A stretch of DNA of 64,000 nucleotides from Leeuwenhoekiella nanhaiensis. Its GTDB lineage: Bacteria > Bacteroidota > Bacteroidia > Flavobacteriales > Flavobacteriaceae. The DNA is taken from positions 434,001-498,000 of the forward strand of contig NZ_KZ319289.1 in the NCBI RefSeq assembly GCF_002744755.1. Direction: 5' to 3'. The notes under the pieces are model-generated. The model was not told the DNA's origin. It was given only the letters and a program-made list of their open reading frames with translations, and did no database searches. The translations under genes and the position numbers were made by a program. Below, piece by piece: positions 42,812-51,204 of this stretch (its first letter is position 1; each line of letters starts with the position of its first letter).

Positions 42812-43819
42812 ATGCCCATCCACACTTTTCAATGTATAGACGCGCACACTTGTGGGAATCCTGTGCGTGTGGTTAAAACCGGCGGTCCCGAGCTGGTAGG
42901 CAAAACCATGAGCGAGAAGCGCCAGCATTTTTTAAAAGAATACGACTGGATACGCAAAGGACTCATGTTTGAACCCCGCGGTCATGATATGATGAGTGGG
43001 AGTATTTTGTTTCCGCCCCATGACCCTGCAAACGACTTTGCGATTTTATTTATTGAGACCAGCGGTTGCCTCCCCATGTGTGGTCACGGAACCATAGGTA
43101 CCATTACCATTGCTATCGAAGAAGGCCTGATCACCCCTAAAGTACCCGGTAAAATCAGGATGGAAGCGCCGGCAGGTCTGGTAGAGATCGAATACCAGCA
43201 AACGGGAAAGAAGGTAGACTGGGTAAAGCTCACCAACGTAAAAAGTTATCTCGCCGCACGCGATTTGACCATTGAATGCCCGGAACTTGGCGAACTCAAA
43301 TTTGATGTGGCCTATGGCGGAAATTACTATGCGATTGTTGATCCGCAGAAGAATTTTAGCGGCGTTCAGGATTTTTCAGCCTCAAAGATTGTACAGCTCA
43401 GTCAGGAATTGCGCCAGCGCATCAATCTGAAATACCCCGATCATTTCATACATCCTGAAAATGATACCATACGCGATGTAAGCCATATGTTATGGACGGG
43501 TTCGCCCATTGATCCTGCTTCAACGGGACGCAACGCAGTTTTTTATGGCGACAAGGCTATTGACCGCTCGCCCTGTGGTACCGGGACGTCGGCACGTATC
43601 GCCCAGTTGCACGCCCGGGGATTGCTACAGCCGCAAACCGATTTTATTCACGAGAGTTTTATAGGGTCCAAGTTTATTGGCCGTATTGAAGAAGTAACCA
43701 CTTTGGGGAATTTTCCGGCGGTTGTGCCCAGCATCAAAGGTTGGGCGCGTATTTACGGGCATAACACAATGACTATTGATACCGAAGATCCGTATGCGTT
43801 CGGCTTTCAGGTGATTTAA
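42812..43819 (+). CDS. 4-hydroxyproline 2-epimerase (proline racemase family)
   Basis: A 335-residue enzyme. The two catalytic cysteines are Cys90 in PMCGHGT and Cys255 in DRSPCGTGTSA, the hallmark of proline racemase/hydroxyproline epimerase; both being Cys excludes the dehydratase branch, which has Thr at the second position. FQCIDAHTCGNPVRVV is the family N-terminus. It converts trans-4-hydroxy-L-proline to cis-4-hydroxy-D-proline, the substrate of the oxidase encoded at 46209. A terminator follows it. The neighbouring catabolic genes support the epimerase call over proline racemase. Confidence 0.93.
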   Translation: MPIHTFQCIDAHTCGNPVRVVKTGGPELVGKTMSEKRQHFLKEYDWIRKGLMFEPRGHDMMSGSILFPPHDPANDFAILFIETSGCLPMCGHGTIGTITIAIEEGLITPKVPGKIRMEAPAGLVEIEYQQTGKKVDWVKLTNVKSYLAARDLTIECPELGELKFDVAYGGNYYAIVDPQKNFSGVQDFSASKIVQLSQELRQRINLKYPDHFIHPENDTIRDVSHMLWTGSPIDPASTGRNAVFYGDKAIDRSPCGTGTSARIAQLHARGLLQPQTDFIHESFIGSKFIGRIEEVTTLGNFPAVVPSIKGWARIYGHNTMTIDTEDPYAFGFQVI

Positions 43820-43840
43820 CCCTCATTGAGGGTTTTATTT
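43818..43840 (+). terminator. Rho-independent terminator after the epimerase gene
   Basis: AACCCTC, loop ATT, GAGGGTT, then TTTATTT. The stem starts within the stop codon of the epimerase gene. The short 7-base stem and interrupted T-run suggest partial termination before the peptidase gene. Confidence 0.65.
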
Positions 43841-43921
43841 GACGGCGCCTACTTCAAAATTGTAAATTGATTGTCAAACCCATATCTCTTCGGCTTGCCC
43901 GAGGTTGTTAATAAATAGAAT

Positions 43922-46207
43922 ATGAAGGTTTTTAAGTTAAATATTCAGTATATCACGCTTACGCTTTTGTTGATTGCGGGTGTTTCTTTCGCCCAGGAAA
44001 AAATGACAAAGGCTGACTATCAGCAGGCGATTGACTATACCTACGGAAATGTGATCAATCAAAAAGCCTTCAACCTCAAAACGGAAGTGCACGAGTTTGA
44101 GGAAGGTTCAGGGATTTGGTTTCTGAACTACGATAAAGCCGGAAAAACCTATCTGGGAGTAAATTACAAGGATCTCAGGACGGCTCCGCTTTTTGATCAT
44201 GCAAAACTGGCGGAATCCTTATCCAAAGAGCTGGACAAAAACGTCGAGGCAACAGATTTAGACCTTTCCCGCCTGGAACGCAAAGCAGAAAGCCTGTATT
44301 TTGTTTTTGATGGAAAGCCTTTTTCGTGGGACGGTGATAGCCTTAAGCCCGTTGATTCAAAAAATGACAAGGCCAGGGATTCCTGGCGCAACCGCGACCG
44401 AAGCACTTCAACTTCACCCGATGGTAAATGGAAAGCTTTTGTAGAAAATCACAATTTATTCCTTGAAGATGCCGGGTCGGGTAAGAGGGTGCAGCTAACC
44501 ACAGACGGGGAGCCGGGTTACGATTATGCCAGCAGTATCGGTTGGTTTGATATCATAGAAGGCGAAGGCACCGAGCGCCCACCGCATTTTGACGTACAAT
44601 GGTCACCTGATTCCAAATACCTGGTGACGCAGGTGGTTGATACCCGCAATGCCGAAAAAATGTATTTGCTGGATTACAGCATAGACAGTCTGTATAAGCC
44701 CAAATTGCTGAGTTATTACCGCGGTTCGCCCGGCGATACCACGATGGTGACTTACAAGCCGGTATTTTTTGATGTGGAAACCAAAGAACAACTCGATATT
44801 GATCTGCCCAAAAAAATACACGTAAACAGTATCTGGCTTAAGTGGATGGATGACGAGCCGCATAAAATGATCGCCTCTTACCGCAGTCGCGGCTATAAAG
44901 ATCAGTACTTAAAAGTGGTTGATCTGGATGCACAAAGCATCAGTCCGCTTTACGAAGAATCGGTTACGACCAGCATCGATAATTTTGAATTCCGTGAGGT
45001 GGAGGGTTGGCAGGATTTCGTTGTGCTTTCAGAGCGCAGCGGCTGGAAGCAGCTGTACCTTCTGAATAAACAAAGCGGCAAGCTAAAACCGCTTACAAAC
45101 GGGGAATTTGTAGTTAATGAGATTGTCAATATCGATACCAAAAACAAGCTGATATACTATCTGGCTTCCGGTGTGGATAAAGCTGCAAATCCCTATCATC
45201 AGCAACTCTATAAAGTTTCCCTAAACGGAAAAATGACGAGCCTTACGCCTGAGCCTGTGAACCATGACATTCAGTTTTTAGAAGGATCAGCGTATTTTGC
45301 AGATGTGCTTTCGGCCGTAGATAAACCTTCTAAAACCCTTTTGCGCAGCAAGAAAACCGGAAAAATTATAGAAACGCTTACCGAAGCAGATGTTGATGCC
45401 CTGACCTGTGAAGGCTGGCAATTGCCGGAAGTGTTCAGCCTAACAGGTAAAGACGGTATAACGCCTATTTACGGGGCCTTTTGGCGACCGGTAAATTTTC
45501 ATGCCACAAAAAAATACCCTGTGATTGATGCGACCTATACCGGGCCGCATACGCAGATGTTTCCGCGTTCGTTTGACCGTGCGCTCAGTCATCAGGCTAT
45601 GGCCAATCTGGGTTTTATCGTAGTGGCCGTTGATGGTCTGGGTACAGCTGCCCGTTCCAAGGCTTTTCGCAATGTCTCGTATAGGAATATGGGCGACAAC
45701 CTGCGCGATCATGTTAATGCGATTCGGTTTTTGGGCGAAAAGTACACCTGGGTAGACACAGACCGGGTCGGGATTTTTGGGCATTCGGCAGGCGGTTATG
45801 ATGCGGCGCATGCGGTTTTGGCCTTTCCTGATTTTTATAAGGTGGCGGTTGCCAGCAGCGGGGATCACGATTTTAGAATGGAAAAAGCCTGGTGGCCCGA
45901 AATGTACATGGGCTACCCCATTGATGAGCGCTACGAGCAGGTCTCAAACGTGACTATGGCGCCCAATCTTAAAGGGAAATTATTGCTGGTTCACGGTGGG
46001 ATTGACGATAATGTAAACCCTTCGGGAACCTTTAAACTGGCGGAGGCTTTAATTAAAGCCGATAAGGAGTTTGACCTGCTTATCATCCCAAGTCAGCGCC
46101 ATGGATACAGTGGTAGTTATAACAGCTATTTTCAGAAAAAGCGCTGGAATTATTTTATAAAAAATTTGCTCAACAAAGAACCTTTGTGGGATTATAACAT
46201 CAACTAA
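43922..46207 (+). CDS. Exported S9 (dipeptidyl peptidase IV-like) serine peptidase
   Basis: A 761-residue protein with a signal peptide (cleavage after GVSFAQ). Residues about 60-480 are a beta-propeller (WSPDSKYLVTQVVD is a blade), and the C-terminal alpha/beta-hydrolase domain carries the triad Ser622 (GHSAGG), Asp695 or Asp696 (GGIDDNV) and His727 (QRHGY). DPP IV-type enzymes release X-Pro dipeptides; the canonical elbow is GWSYGG, so this is a variant. It sits between two genes of hydroxyproline catabolism and ends one base before the oxidase gene, so it is coupled to it. Cleavage of collagen-type peptides is an attractive inference. Confidence 0.88.
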   Translation: MKVFKLNIQYITLTLLLIAGVSFAQEKMTKADYQQAIDYTYGNVINQKAFNLKTEVHEFEEGSGIWFLNYDKAGKTYLGVNYKDLRTAPLFDHAKLAESLSKELDKNVEATDLDLSRLERKAESLYFVFDGKPFSWDGDSLKPVDSKNDKARDSWRNRDRSTSTSPDGKWKAFVENHNLFLEDAGSGKRVQLTTDGEPGYDYASSIGWFDIIEGEGTERPPHFDVQWSPDSKYLVTQVVDTRNAEKMYLLDYSIDSLYKPKLLSYYRGSPGDTTMVTYKPVFFDVETKEQLDIDLPKKIHVNSIWLKWMDDEPHKMIASYRSRGYKDQYLKVVDLDAQSISPLYEESVTTSIDNFEFREVEGWQDFVVLSERSGWKQLYLLNKQSGKLKPLTNGEFVVNEIVNIDTKNKLIYYLASGVDKAANPYHQQLYKVSLNGKMTSLTPEPVNHDIQFLEGSAYFADVLSAVDKPSKTLLRSKKTGKIIETLTEADVDALTCEGWQLPEVFSLTGKDGITPIYGAFWRPVNFHATKKYPVIDATYTGPHTQMFPRSFDRALSHQAMANLGFIVVAVDGLGTAARSKAFRNVSYRNMGDNLRDHVNAIRFLGEKYTWVDTDRVGIFGHSAGGYDAAHAVLAFPDFYKVAVASSGDHDFRMEKAWWPEMYMGYPIDERYEQVSNVTMAPNLKGKLLLVHGGIDDNVNPSGTFKLAEALIKADKEFDLLIIPSQRHGYSGSYNSYFQKKRWNYFIKNLLNKEPLWDYNIN

Positions 46208-46208
46208 C

Positions 46209-47459
46209 ATGAGTAAGAAATGTGTTGTCATAGGCGGTGGGATTATTGGTTTATCCTGTGCTTATTATTTGCAGAAAACCGGTCACGAGGTAACGGTGAT
46301 TGATCAAAGCGCTATGGATAGCGGTGCGTCCTACGTAAACGCCGGTTATTTAACGCCCAGTCACATCATTCCGCTGGCGGCGCCCGGTGTGATGAAACAG
46401 GGCCTAAAATGGATGCTCAGCAGCAAGAGTCCGCTTTACATCAAGCCCCGGCTCAATGCAGATTTTCTGAAGTGGACGATGGCCTTTAATAACTCCTGTT
46501 CCAAAGAAAATGTAGCTAAAGCCATTCCGGCGATACGCGATATCAATTTGCTTTCAAGGGACCTGTATGCAGCTATCAAAGAAGCCGAAGATTTCAGTTT
46601 TCAGCTTGAGAAAAAAGGCTTGCTGATGTTGTGCCAAAGCGATCACATGCTGGAAGAGGAGGGGCATACCGTAGCACTCGCCCATAAAGAAGGTTTGCCT
46701 GCAAAAATGCTGAGCGCTGAAGAAGTACAGCAAAAAATGCCTGATACGAAGTTAAATATCAAAGGAGCGGCTTATTACGAGTGCGACTGGCATACCACTC
46801 CGGGCGAGTTTATGCAGGAGTTTAAAACCCTTTTACAGCAAAATGGAGTTCAGTTTTTAAAAAATGAGCAGGTAACCGATTTTGAAAAGCAGGGCGAAAA
46901 GATCACCAAAGTACAAACCCAATCAGGCGGGCAGATTGAAGCCGATGAGGTGATACTCGCCACCGGAGCCTGGACCGGCACACTAAATAAAAAACTAAAC
47001 CTGAATATCCTGATGCAGGCCGGTAAAGGCTATCGCATCAATTCTACCACAGAAACCGGAATCACACTGCCTTCGATTTTGTGCGAGGCCAAAGTAGCGA
47101 TCACACCCATGAACGGGTTCACGCGTTTTGCCGGAACTATGGAAATCGCCGGGATCAATCACAACATCAACAAAGCTCGGGTAGATGCTATTGCCCAGGC
47201 TGTGCCCCGCTATTTTGAAAATGTAACAATCACCGAAGCCGAAAAGGCAGATGCGCAGTGCGGTCTGCGCCCGGTAACCCCAGATGGTTTGCCGTATATA
47301 GGTCATACCTCAAAATGGCAAAACCTCACGCTTGCAGCCGGTCACGCCATGATGGGCTGGAGTCTGGGCCCTGCTACCGGACTGCTGGTTTCTGAAGTGA
47401 TTAATGGAACAAAGCCTTCGCTGGATTTGAGCGTGTACAATCCGGATCGAAAATTCTAG
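46209..47459 (+). CDS. FAD-dependent D-amino acid oxidase/dehydrogenase, probable cis-4-hydroxy-D-proline oxidase
   Basis: A 416-residue DadA-like DAO-family flavoprotein. The FAD motif VIGGGIIGLSCAYYLQ is at the N-terminus, and CGLRPVTPDGLPYIG with GHAMMGWSLGPATG closes the FAD-binding domain. In this gene context it is the expected oxidase of cis-4-hydroxy-D-proline, giving pyrroline-4-hydroxy-2-carboxylate for the DapA-family deaminase. It starts one base after the peptidase stop. General D-amino acid dehydrogenase activity cannot be excluded from sequence alone. Confidence 0.88.
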   Translation: MSKKCVVIGGGIIGLSCAYYLQKTGHEVTVIDQSAMDSGASYVNAGYLTPSHIIPLAAPGVMKQGLKWMLSSKSPLYIKPRLNADFLKWTMAFNNSCSKENVAKAIPAIRDINLLSRDLYAAIKEAEDFSFQLEKKGLLMLCQSDHMLEEEGHTVALAHKEGLPAKMLSAEEVQQKMPDTKLNIKGAAYYECDWHTTPGEFMQEFKTLLQQNGVQFLKNEQVTDFEKQGEKITKVQTQSGGQIEADEVILATGAWTGTLNKKLNLNILMQAGKGYRINSTTETGITLPSILCEAKVAITPMNGFTRFAGTMEIAGINHNINKARVDAIAQAVPRYFENVTITEAEKADAQCGLRPVTPDGLPYIGHTSKWQNLTLAAGHAMMGWSLGPATGLLVSEVINGTKPSLDLSVYNPDRKF

Positions 47460-47479
47460 GGGCTTCTCCTCATCCCCAA

Positions 47480-47501
47480 CCCTTCTCCCTAAGGAGAAGG
47501 G
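47480..47501. repeat. Hairpin of the C/G-rich repeat family, possible terminator
   Basis: CCCTTCTCC (47480-47488), loop CTAA, GGAGAAGGG (47493-47501): a perfect 9-base stem. A short T-run follows at about 47507. It lies between the convergent oxidase and DUF4407 genes and belongs to the same repeat type as 28327, 32479 and 40865. A second short repeat, TTGAACGTGTTTCAGCATC, follows at about 47519. Confidence 0.65.
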
Positions 47502-47562
47502 AGCTGTTTTGAGTCATGTTGAACGTGTTTCAGCATCGCATCAGCACTGTTTTTATGAATAC

Positions 47563-48663
47563 CTAAAGCAACTTACTCTGGCGTTTGTAAAACGCGTCCT
47601 GCTGTTTTTGCATAAGTTCGCGCGCCATTTTCTTTTTGTAGTTGTAGAGTTCATCTTCCTGAGCCAGATCGCCGTAAACTTTGTCGTTTAGCACATTGTC
47701 TGCATCGATGAGGTTGCGTCGCTGGTTGGCTTTTTGGGTAGCCCAGGATTTGAGTTCGCCCTCAGCATCGGCCAGTTTCAGGTCGTATTCTCCGCGAGGC
47801 GAAATTAGTTTGGCAAAAATAGGTGTAGTCTCAATGGCCAGAAACAGTAAAAAGATAAAGAACGATGGCAGCCAGGGCAATTCGTCTAAAGCTTCAATAC
47901 GCGCCATGAGTCCATCAAAATTATCAATGATCGGCTGGGTTTCGGCAACCCGGGTGTCGTAGACAGTTGCTAATTCGGTTTTTTGGGTTTCAAGTGCTGC
48001 GATTTTTTCGGTATTGGTTTGCTTTAGTTGTTGCAATTCGGCCAGGGCAGCATCGTGTTTGTCGCGTTTTTCTTTATAAACCGGACCTTTACCCAATCTG
48101 CCGGTTCCGGAAGTTCCTTCGGCTTCCGTAATATAGGTGCTGTAAAGCGCATTTACTTCGGCTTCTTTGGTCGTGATTTCGGTTTTTAGCGCTTCAATTT
48201 GCGTATCCAGAGCAGTGATTTCAGGAGTAAACTGGTTTGCAATCTGGTTTTGATTGGCGAGGGTGAGATCGTTCTTTTGTTCGAGCAAAACTCGATCAAT
48301 TTCTTTCTCAAAGATTTTTAATTCCAAAGGCTTGGCGATAACCACAGCGATGATTAGTGCCAAAATCAAACGGGGAACAGCCTGCAGGAATTCGTCTAAA
48401 AAGTTATCCCGTTTTTTGAGGGTTGAAACGATAAAACGATCCAGGTTGAAAATGAGCAAACCCCACAAAAACCCGAAGCCTATTGCGATTGCTACGTTGT
48501 CAAAAACCGTGTACAGCGCGTATCCCGAAGCAATAAAAGCCATTAAGGCGGTAAAGAACACCGTGGCGCCAATACCGGCATATTTGTTTTGCTCGCCGGG
48601 AGCGCAGGTGTCTAATAAGGCGTGATCAGCACCCGAACAAAGAATAAAAAATTTTTTAAGCAT
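47563..48663 (-). CDS. DUF4407 membrane protein with a long coiled coil
   Basis: A 366-residue protein. The N-terminus MLKKFFILCSGADHALLDTC and KYAGIGATVFFTALMAFIASGYAL, then GLLIFNLDRFIVSTLKK, mark DUF4407. Three N-terminal membrane segments are followed by a periplasmic coiled coil (residues about 125-260, rich in Glu, Lys and Gln), a fourth membrane segment (LPSFFIFLLFLAIETTPIF) and a cytoplasmic tail. Function is unknown. It is a single-gene unit facing the hydroxyproline cluster. Confidence 0.87.
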   Translation of the reverse strand: MLKKFFILCSGADHALLDTCAPGEQNKYAGIGATVFFTALMAFIASGYALYTVFDNVAIAIGFGFLWGLLIFNLDRFIVSTLKKRDNFLDEFLQAVPRLILALIIAVVIAKPLELKIFEKEIDRVLLEQKNDLTLANQNQIANQFTPEITALDTQIEALKTEITTKEAEVNALYSTYITEAEGTSGTGRLGKGPVYKEKRDKHDAALAELQQLKQTNTEKIAALETQKTELATVYDTRVAETQPIIDNFDGLMARIEALDELPWLPSFFIFLLFLAIETTPIFAKLISPRGEYDLKLADAEGELKSWATQKANQRRNLIDADNVLNDKVYGDLAQEDELYNYKKKMARELMQKQQDAFYKRQSKLL

Positions 48664-48680
48664 AGTTTGATGATTGATGG

Positions 48681-48749
48681 TTCGACAGGCTCACCACGAG
48701 TTTTTCGACAAGCTCACCACGAGTTTTTCGACAGGCTCACCAGAAGTGG
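48681..48749. repeat. Three tandem copies of a 23-base repeat
   Basis: TTCGACAGGCTCACCACGAG plus TTT, repeated three times with a 23-base period at 48681, 48704 and 48727, then a decayed partial copy. A related word TTGAGCTTGTCGAAG occurs at 32437 in reverse. The 300 bases from 48664 to 48963 hold this repeat and the terminator at 48910, and no gene. Confidence 0.75.
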
Positions 48750-48909
48750 TTTCGCAGGCTTTTTAAAAGTTTATTGAAGGCTCATAACATGTTTTGATAA
48801 GCCTGTTGTTAATAGCTAAATTTAGAATAACCTGCTGAATAAATCCCGCCTTGTTAATAAGAAGTAGAACGCTGAACCAGTGTGGTTTGTTGTATTAATA
48901 GAAAAAAGG

Positions 48910-48939
48910 ATTCCTCAGCTGTTTAAACAGCTGAGGAAT
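48910..48939 (-). terminator. Perfect 30-base palindrome, terminator of the M56 unit
   Basis: ATTCCTCAGCTGTTT and its exact complement AAACAGCTGAGGAAT form a 15-base stem with no unpaired loop in the duplex. Reading the minus strand, it is followed by CCTTTTTTC, a proper T-run, 25 bases after the stop of the last M56 gene. Confidence 0.85.
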
Positions 48940-48963
48940 GAAAATTTGGTCTGAGTTGTATGA

Positions 48964-51165
48964 TCAGTTTGCTTTTTCTGCTTTTTGCTGAAGTTTTAAA
49001 ACCTCCTTTTCGCTAAGTTGTTTTGCATAGCGATCATAATAATTAAAAGCGCCAGATTCCGTTTTTACATAATAATAGGTTTGATCGCCTATTACCAAAT
49101 ACCCGGCCTTTTTGGTCATTTGTTCCGGGCTAAGGGGTGAGCTTTTTTGGGGATTTTCAGATTTCGCCGGAATCAAGGCTTCCTCCTGAGGCTCCCCCGC
49201 AATAATCACTTTGATACTCTTAACACCGTAATCCCGAAGTGCTGATTTCACATCGGTGATGATCCCCATTTTAACCGACGGGTCTACCGTAATCTTTACG
49301 TCCATCACTTTGGCGCGTTCAGCTTTAGTATAGTCTGAATTATACCGGCTTAAGGCTTTTTCAATACGGTCTGAGTCTATCATTTTAGAGTTGATGAAAA
49401 CCTGATGGTTTTTATCAATTTCGATATAAATGTCTTCAAAAACCTGAATGATTTCAGACTCTTCAGGAACGGGTTTGTTTAAGGTTTTATTTGATTTTAT
49501 TGTTTTTGGTTCAGCTGGAGCCGGTGGGGGGATTAATTGTTGTGAAGGATTGATTTTAAACAATTCTGTCTTTTTAAATTCTTTATTTAGCTCTTTCAGA
49601 AACTCATCCATTCCCACTTGTGATTTTACATCAAGGATATAGTTTCTGTAGTCTTCAGGCGACCAGTCTGCCGTCATTGCATTAAGATCTTCTGCAAGTT
49701 TATCTTTTGAACTGGACTGGCTTATTAAGCTTACGCGATTATTTACTACATATACTGTAATAATCTTAGGAGCTTCTTTGATCTTCTTATAGGTATAGCC
49801 CTCTGAGCTGGTCATATGGTTTCCATCAACTGTAAAATAAATATCCTTATCGCCATATGTGAAATAAAATCCCTTAGACGTTAAGACTGGGTAATACCTA
49901 TTTGTACCGAATTGATCTTTTATTGTCCAGATGGTGCCTCCGTTTTCTGAACGGATATAGAATTCCTGATCAACATCAACACCTTCCCAATCCCCGGCGA
50001 AAATTTTTCCGTAGGTATTTTCAGGGCGAATAAAGCTTTTGTCATTTAAAAGAAGTTCATTTTTTTCAGGTTTATAATTTATAAAAATCTGCATTTTACC
50101 AGCAGAAAGTGATTTGTTTTTCTTAGTTACTGCATAAAGGTTTTCACTTTCCTGACGCAACTCAAAGGTGTCTTTATAAGACTTCATCCAAAGCTTTTTA
50201 TCCTGCTCGTATATTGTTAGTTGTGCGAACTCACTTTTGCGGTCAACCCATTTTCCCAATATAGAAAGAGACTCTTTTTGTACTACCGGCTTTGCGACAA
50301 TCTCCTGATTGAAACAGTAGAAGCATAGGGCCAGCACAGGTACAAAAAGCACCAGTCGCAGAAGCATTTTTTTGACCGAGCGGGTTTTTGATAACATAAG
50401 AATTCGTTTTTTGGTTAATGAATAATTGATCGGGCTTGATAACGCGGTGTGATGAGCACCACCCGAATAGGTAAATAAAAGATTGGTATAGTTTTCAGTA
50501 GTTGTATTTTGAGCCAGGGCAGCACGGTCTGCGAGAAATTCGTGATTCAAAGCAATGCTTCTTTTTAAAAAGACCAGCAGCGGATTAAACCAGAAAATTA
50601 CCTGTAGAAATTCGACTGCCAGAATATCCCAGGTGTGCTTTTGCGTGACGTGTGCCTGCTCGTGTGCCAGGATTTCCGGGGCGATGGAGTTGGTTTTAAA
50701 TTCGGTTTTAGGCAGGAAAATGAACTTAAGAAACGAATGCGGAATAACCTTTCCGGCCAATAGGACGTTGATATGGGTTTTCGCCTCTACCTTTTCGTTG
50801 CAGGTTATTTTGTGACGAAGCCTGATCAAATTCCGCAGAAACCGAAACCCAAAAAGCAAAACACCGGCAACATAAACGATTCCTAAACCAACCAGCAGCC
50901 AGTTTGTAGGTTCTGCAACCGGTTCTGCAACCGGAGTTTCGGTAAAAACAGCCGGCTCAAAAACTACGGACTCAGTAACCACCGTTTGTGGTTCTACTTC
51001 AACCGTATAGCTCAGTGTGATCAGCGGTAATGCTAGAGCCAAAATCAGACTTCCCAACAGGTAAATCCGCTTAAAGTGGTGCGCAGCCGTTTGTTCTAAG
51101 GCGATTTTATAAAATCCCCAAAGCACCAGCAGGCACAAGATTGATTTGATGAGGTAGGCTGTCAT
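48964..51165 (-). CDS. BlaR1-like M56 metallopeptidase with ExbD-like C-terminal domain (second of pair)
   Basis: A 733-residue protein. Membrane segments at the N-terminus, near residues 35-54 and 88-112, and near 275-292 surround the cytoplasmic M56 peptidase domain with HEQAH at His168-His172 and the later NHEFLADRAAL. The periplasmic part differs from the neighbour: a beta-rich region (about 300-455, GKWVDRKSEFAQLTIYEQ), one copy of a module ending in LIPPPAPAEPK (about 465-560), and an ExbD/TolR-like segment (HQVFINSKMI, VKITVDPSVKMGIITDVKSA, about 580-660). BlaR1 family members sense a periplasmic signal and cleave BlaI. Its first 290 residues are almost identical to those of the upstream protein. 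Confidence 0.87.
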   Translation of the reverse strand: MTAYLIKSILCLLVLWGFYKIALEQTAAHHFKRIYLLGSLILALALPLITLSYTVEVEPQTVVTESVVFEPAVFTETPVAEPVAEPTNWLLVGLGIVYVAGVLLFGFRFLRNLIRLRHKITCNEKVEAKTHINVLLAGKVIPHSFLKFIFLPKTEFKTNSIAPEILAHEQAHVTQKHTWDILAVEFLQVIFWFNPLLVFLKRSIALNHEFLADRAALAQNTTTENYTNLLFTYSGGAHHTALSSPINYSLTKKRILMLSKTRSVKKMLLRLVLFVPVLALCFYCFNQEIVAKPVVQKESLSILGKWVDRKSEFAQLTIYEQDKKLWMKSYKDTFELRQESENLYAVTKKNKSLSAGKMQIFINYKPEKNELLLNDKSFIRPENTYGKIFAGDWEGVDVDQEFYIRSENGGTIWTIKDQFGTNRYYPVLTSKGFYFTYGDKDIYFTVDGNHMTSSEGYTYKKIKEAPKIITVYVVNNRVSLISQSSSKDKLAEDLNAMTADWSPEDYRNYILDVKSQVGMDEFLKELNKEFKKTELFKINPSQQLIPPPAPAEPKTIKSNKTLNKPVPEESEIIQVFEDIYIEIDKNHQVFINSKMIDSDRIEKALSRYNSDYTKAERAKVMDVKITVDPSVKMGIITDVKSALRDYGVKSIKVIIAGEPQEEALIPAKSENPQKSSPLSPEQMTKKAGYLVIGDQTYYYVKTESGAFNYYDRYAKQLSEKEVLKLQQKAEKAN

Positions 51166-51204
51166 ACCTGATTATTTTTAATTTAAAAGCTATGCTGAAG
51201 TTTG

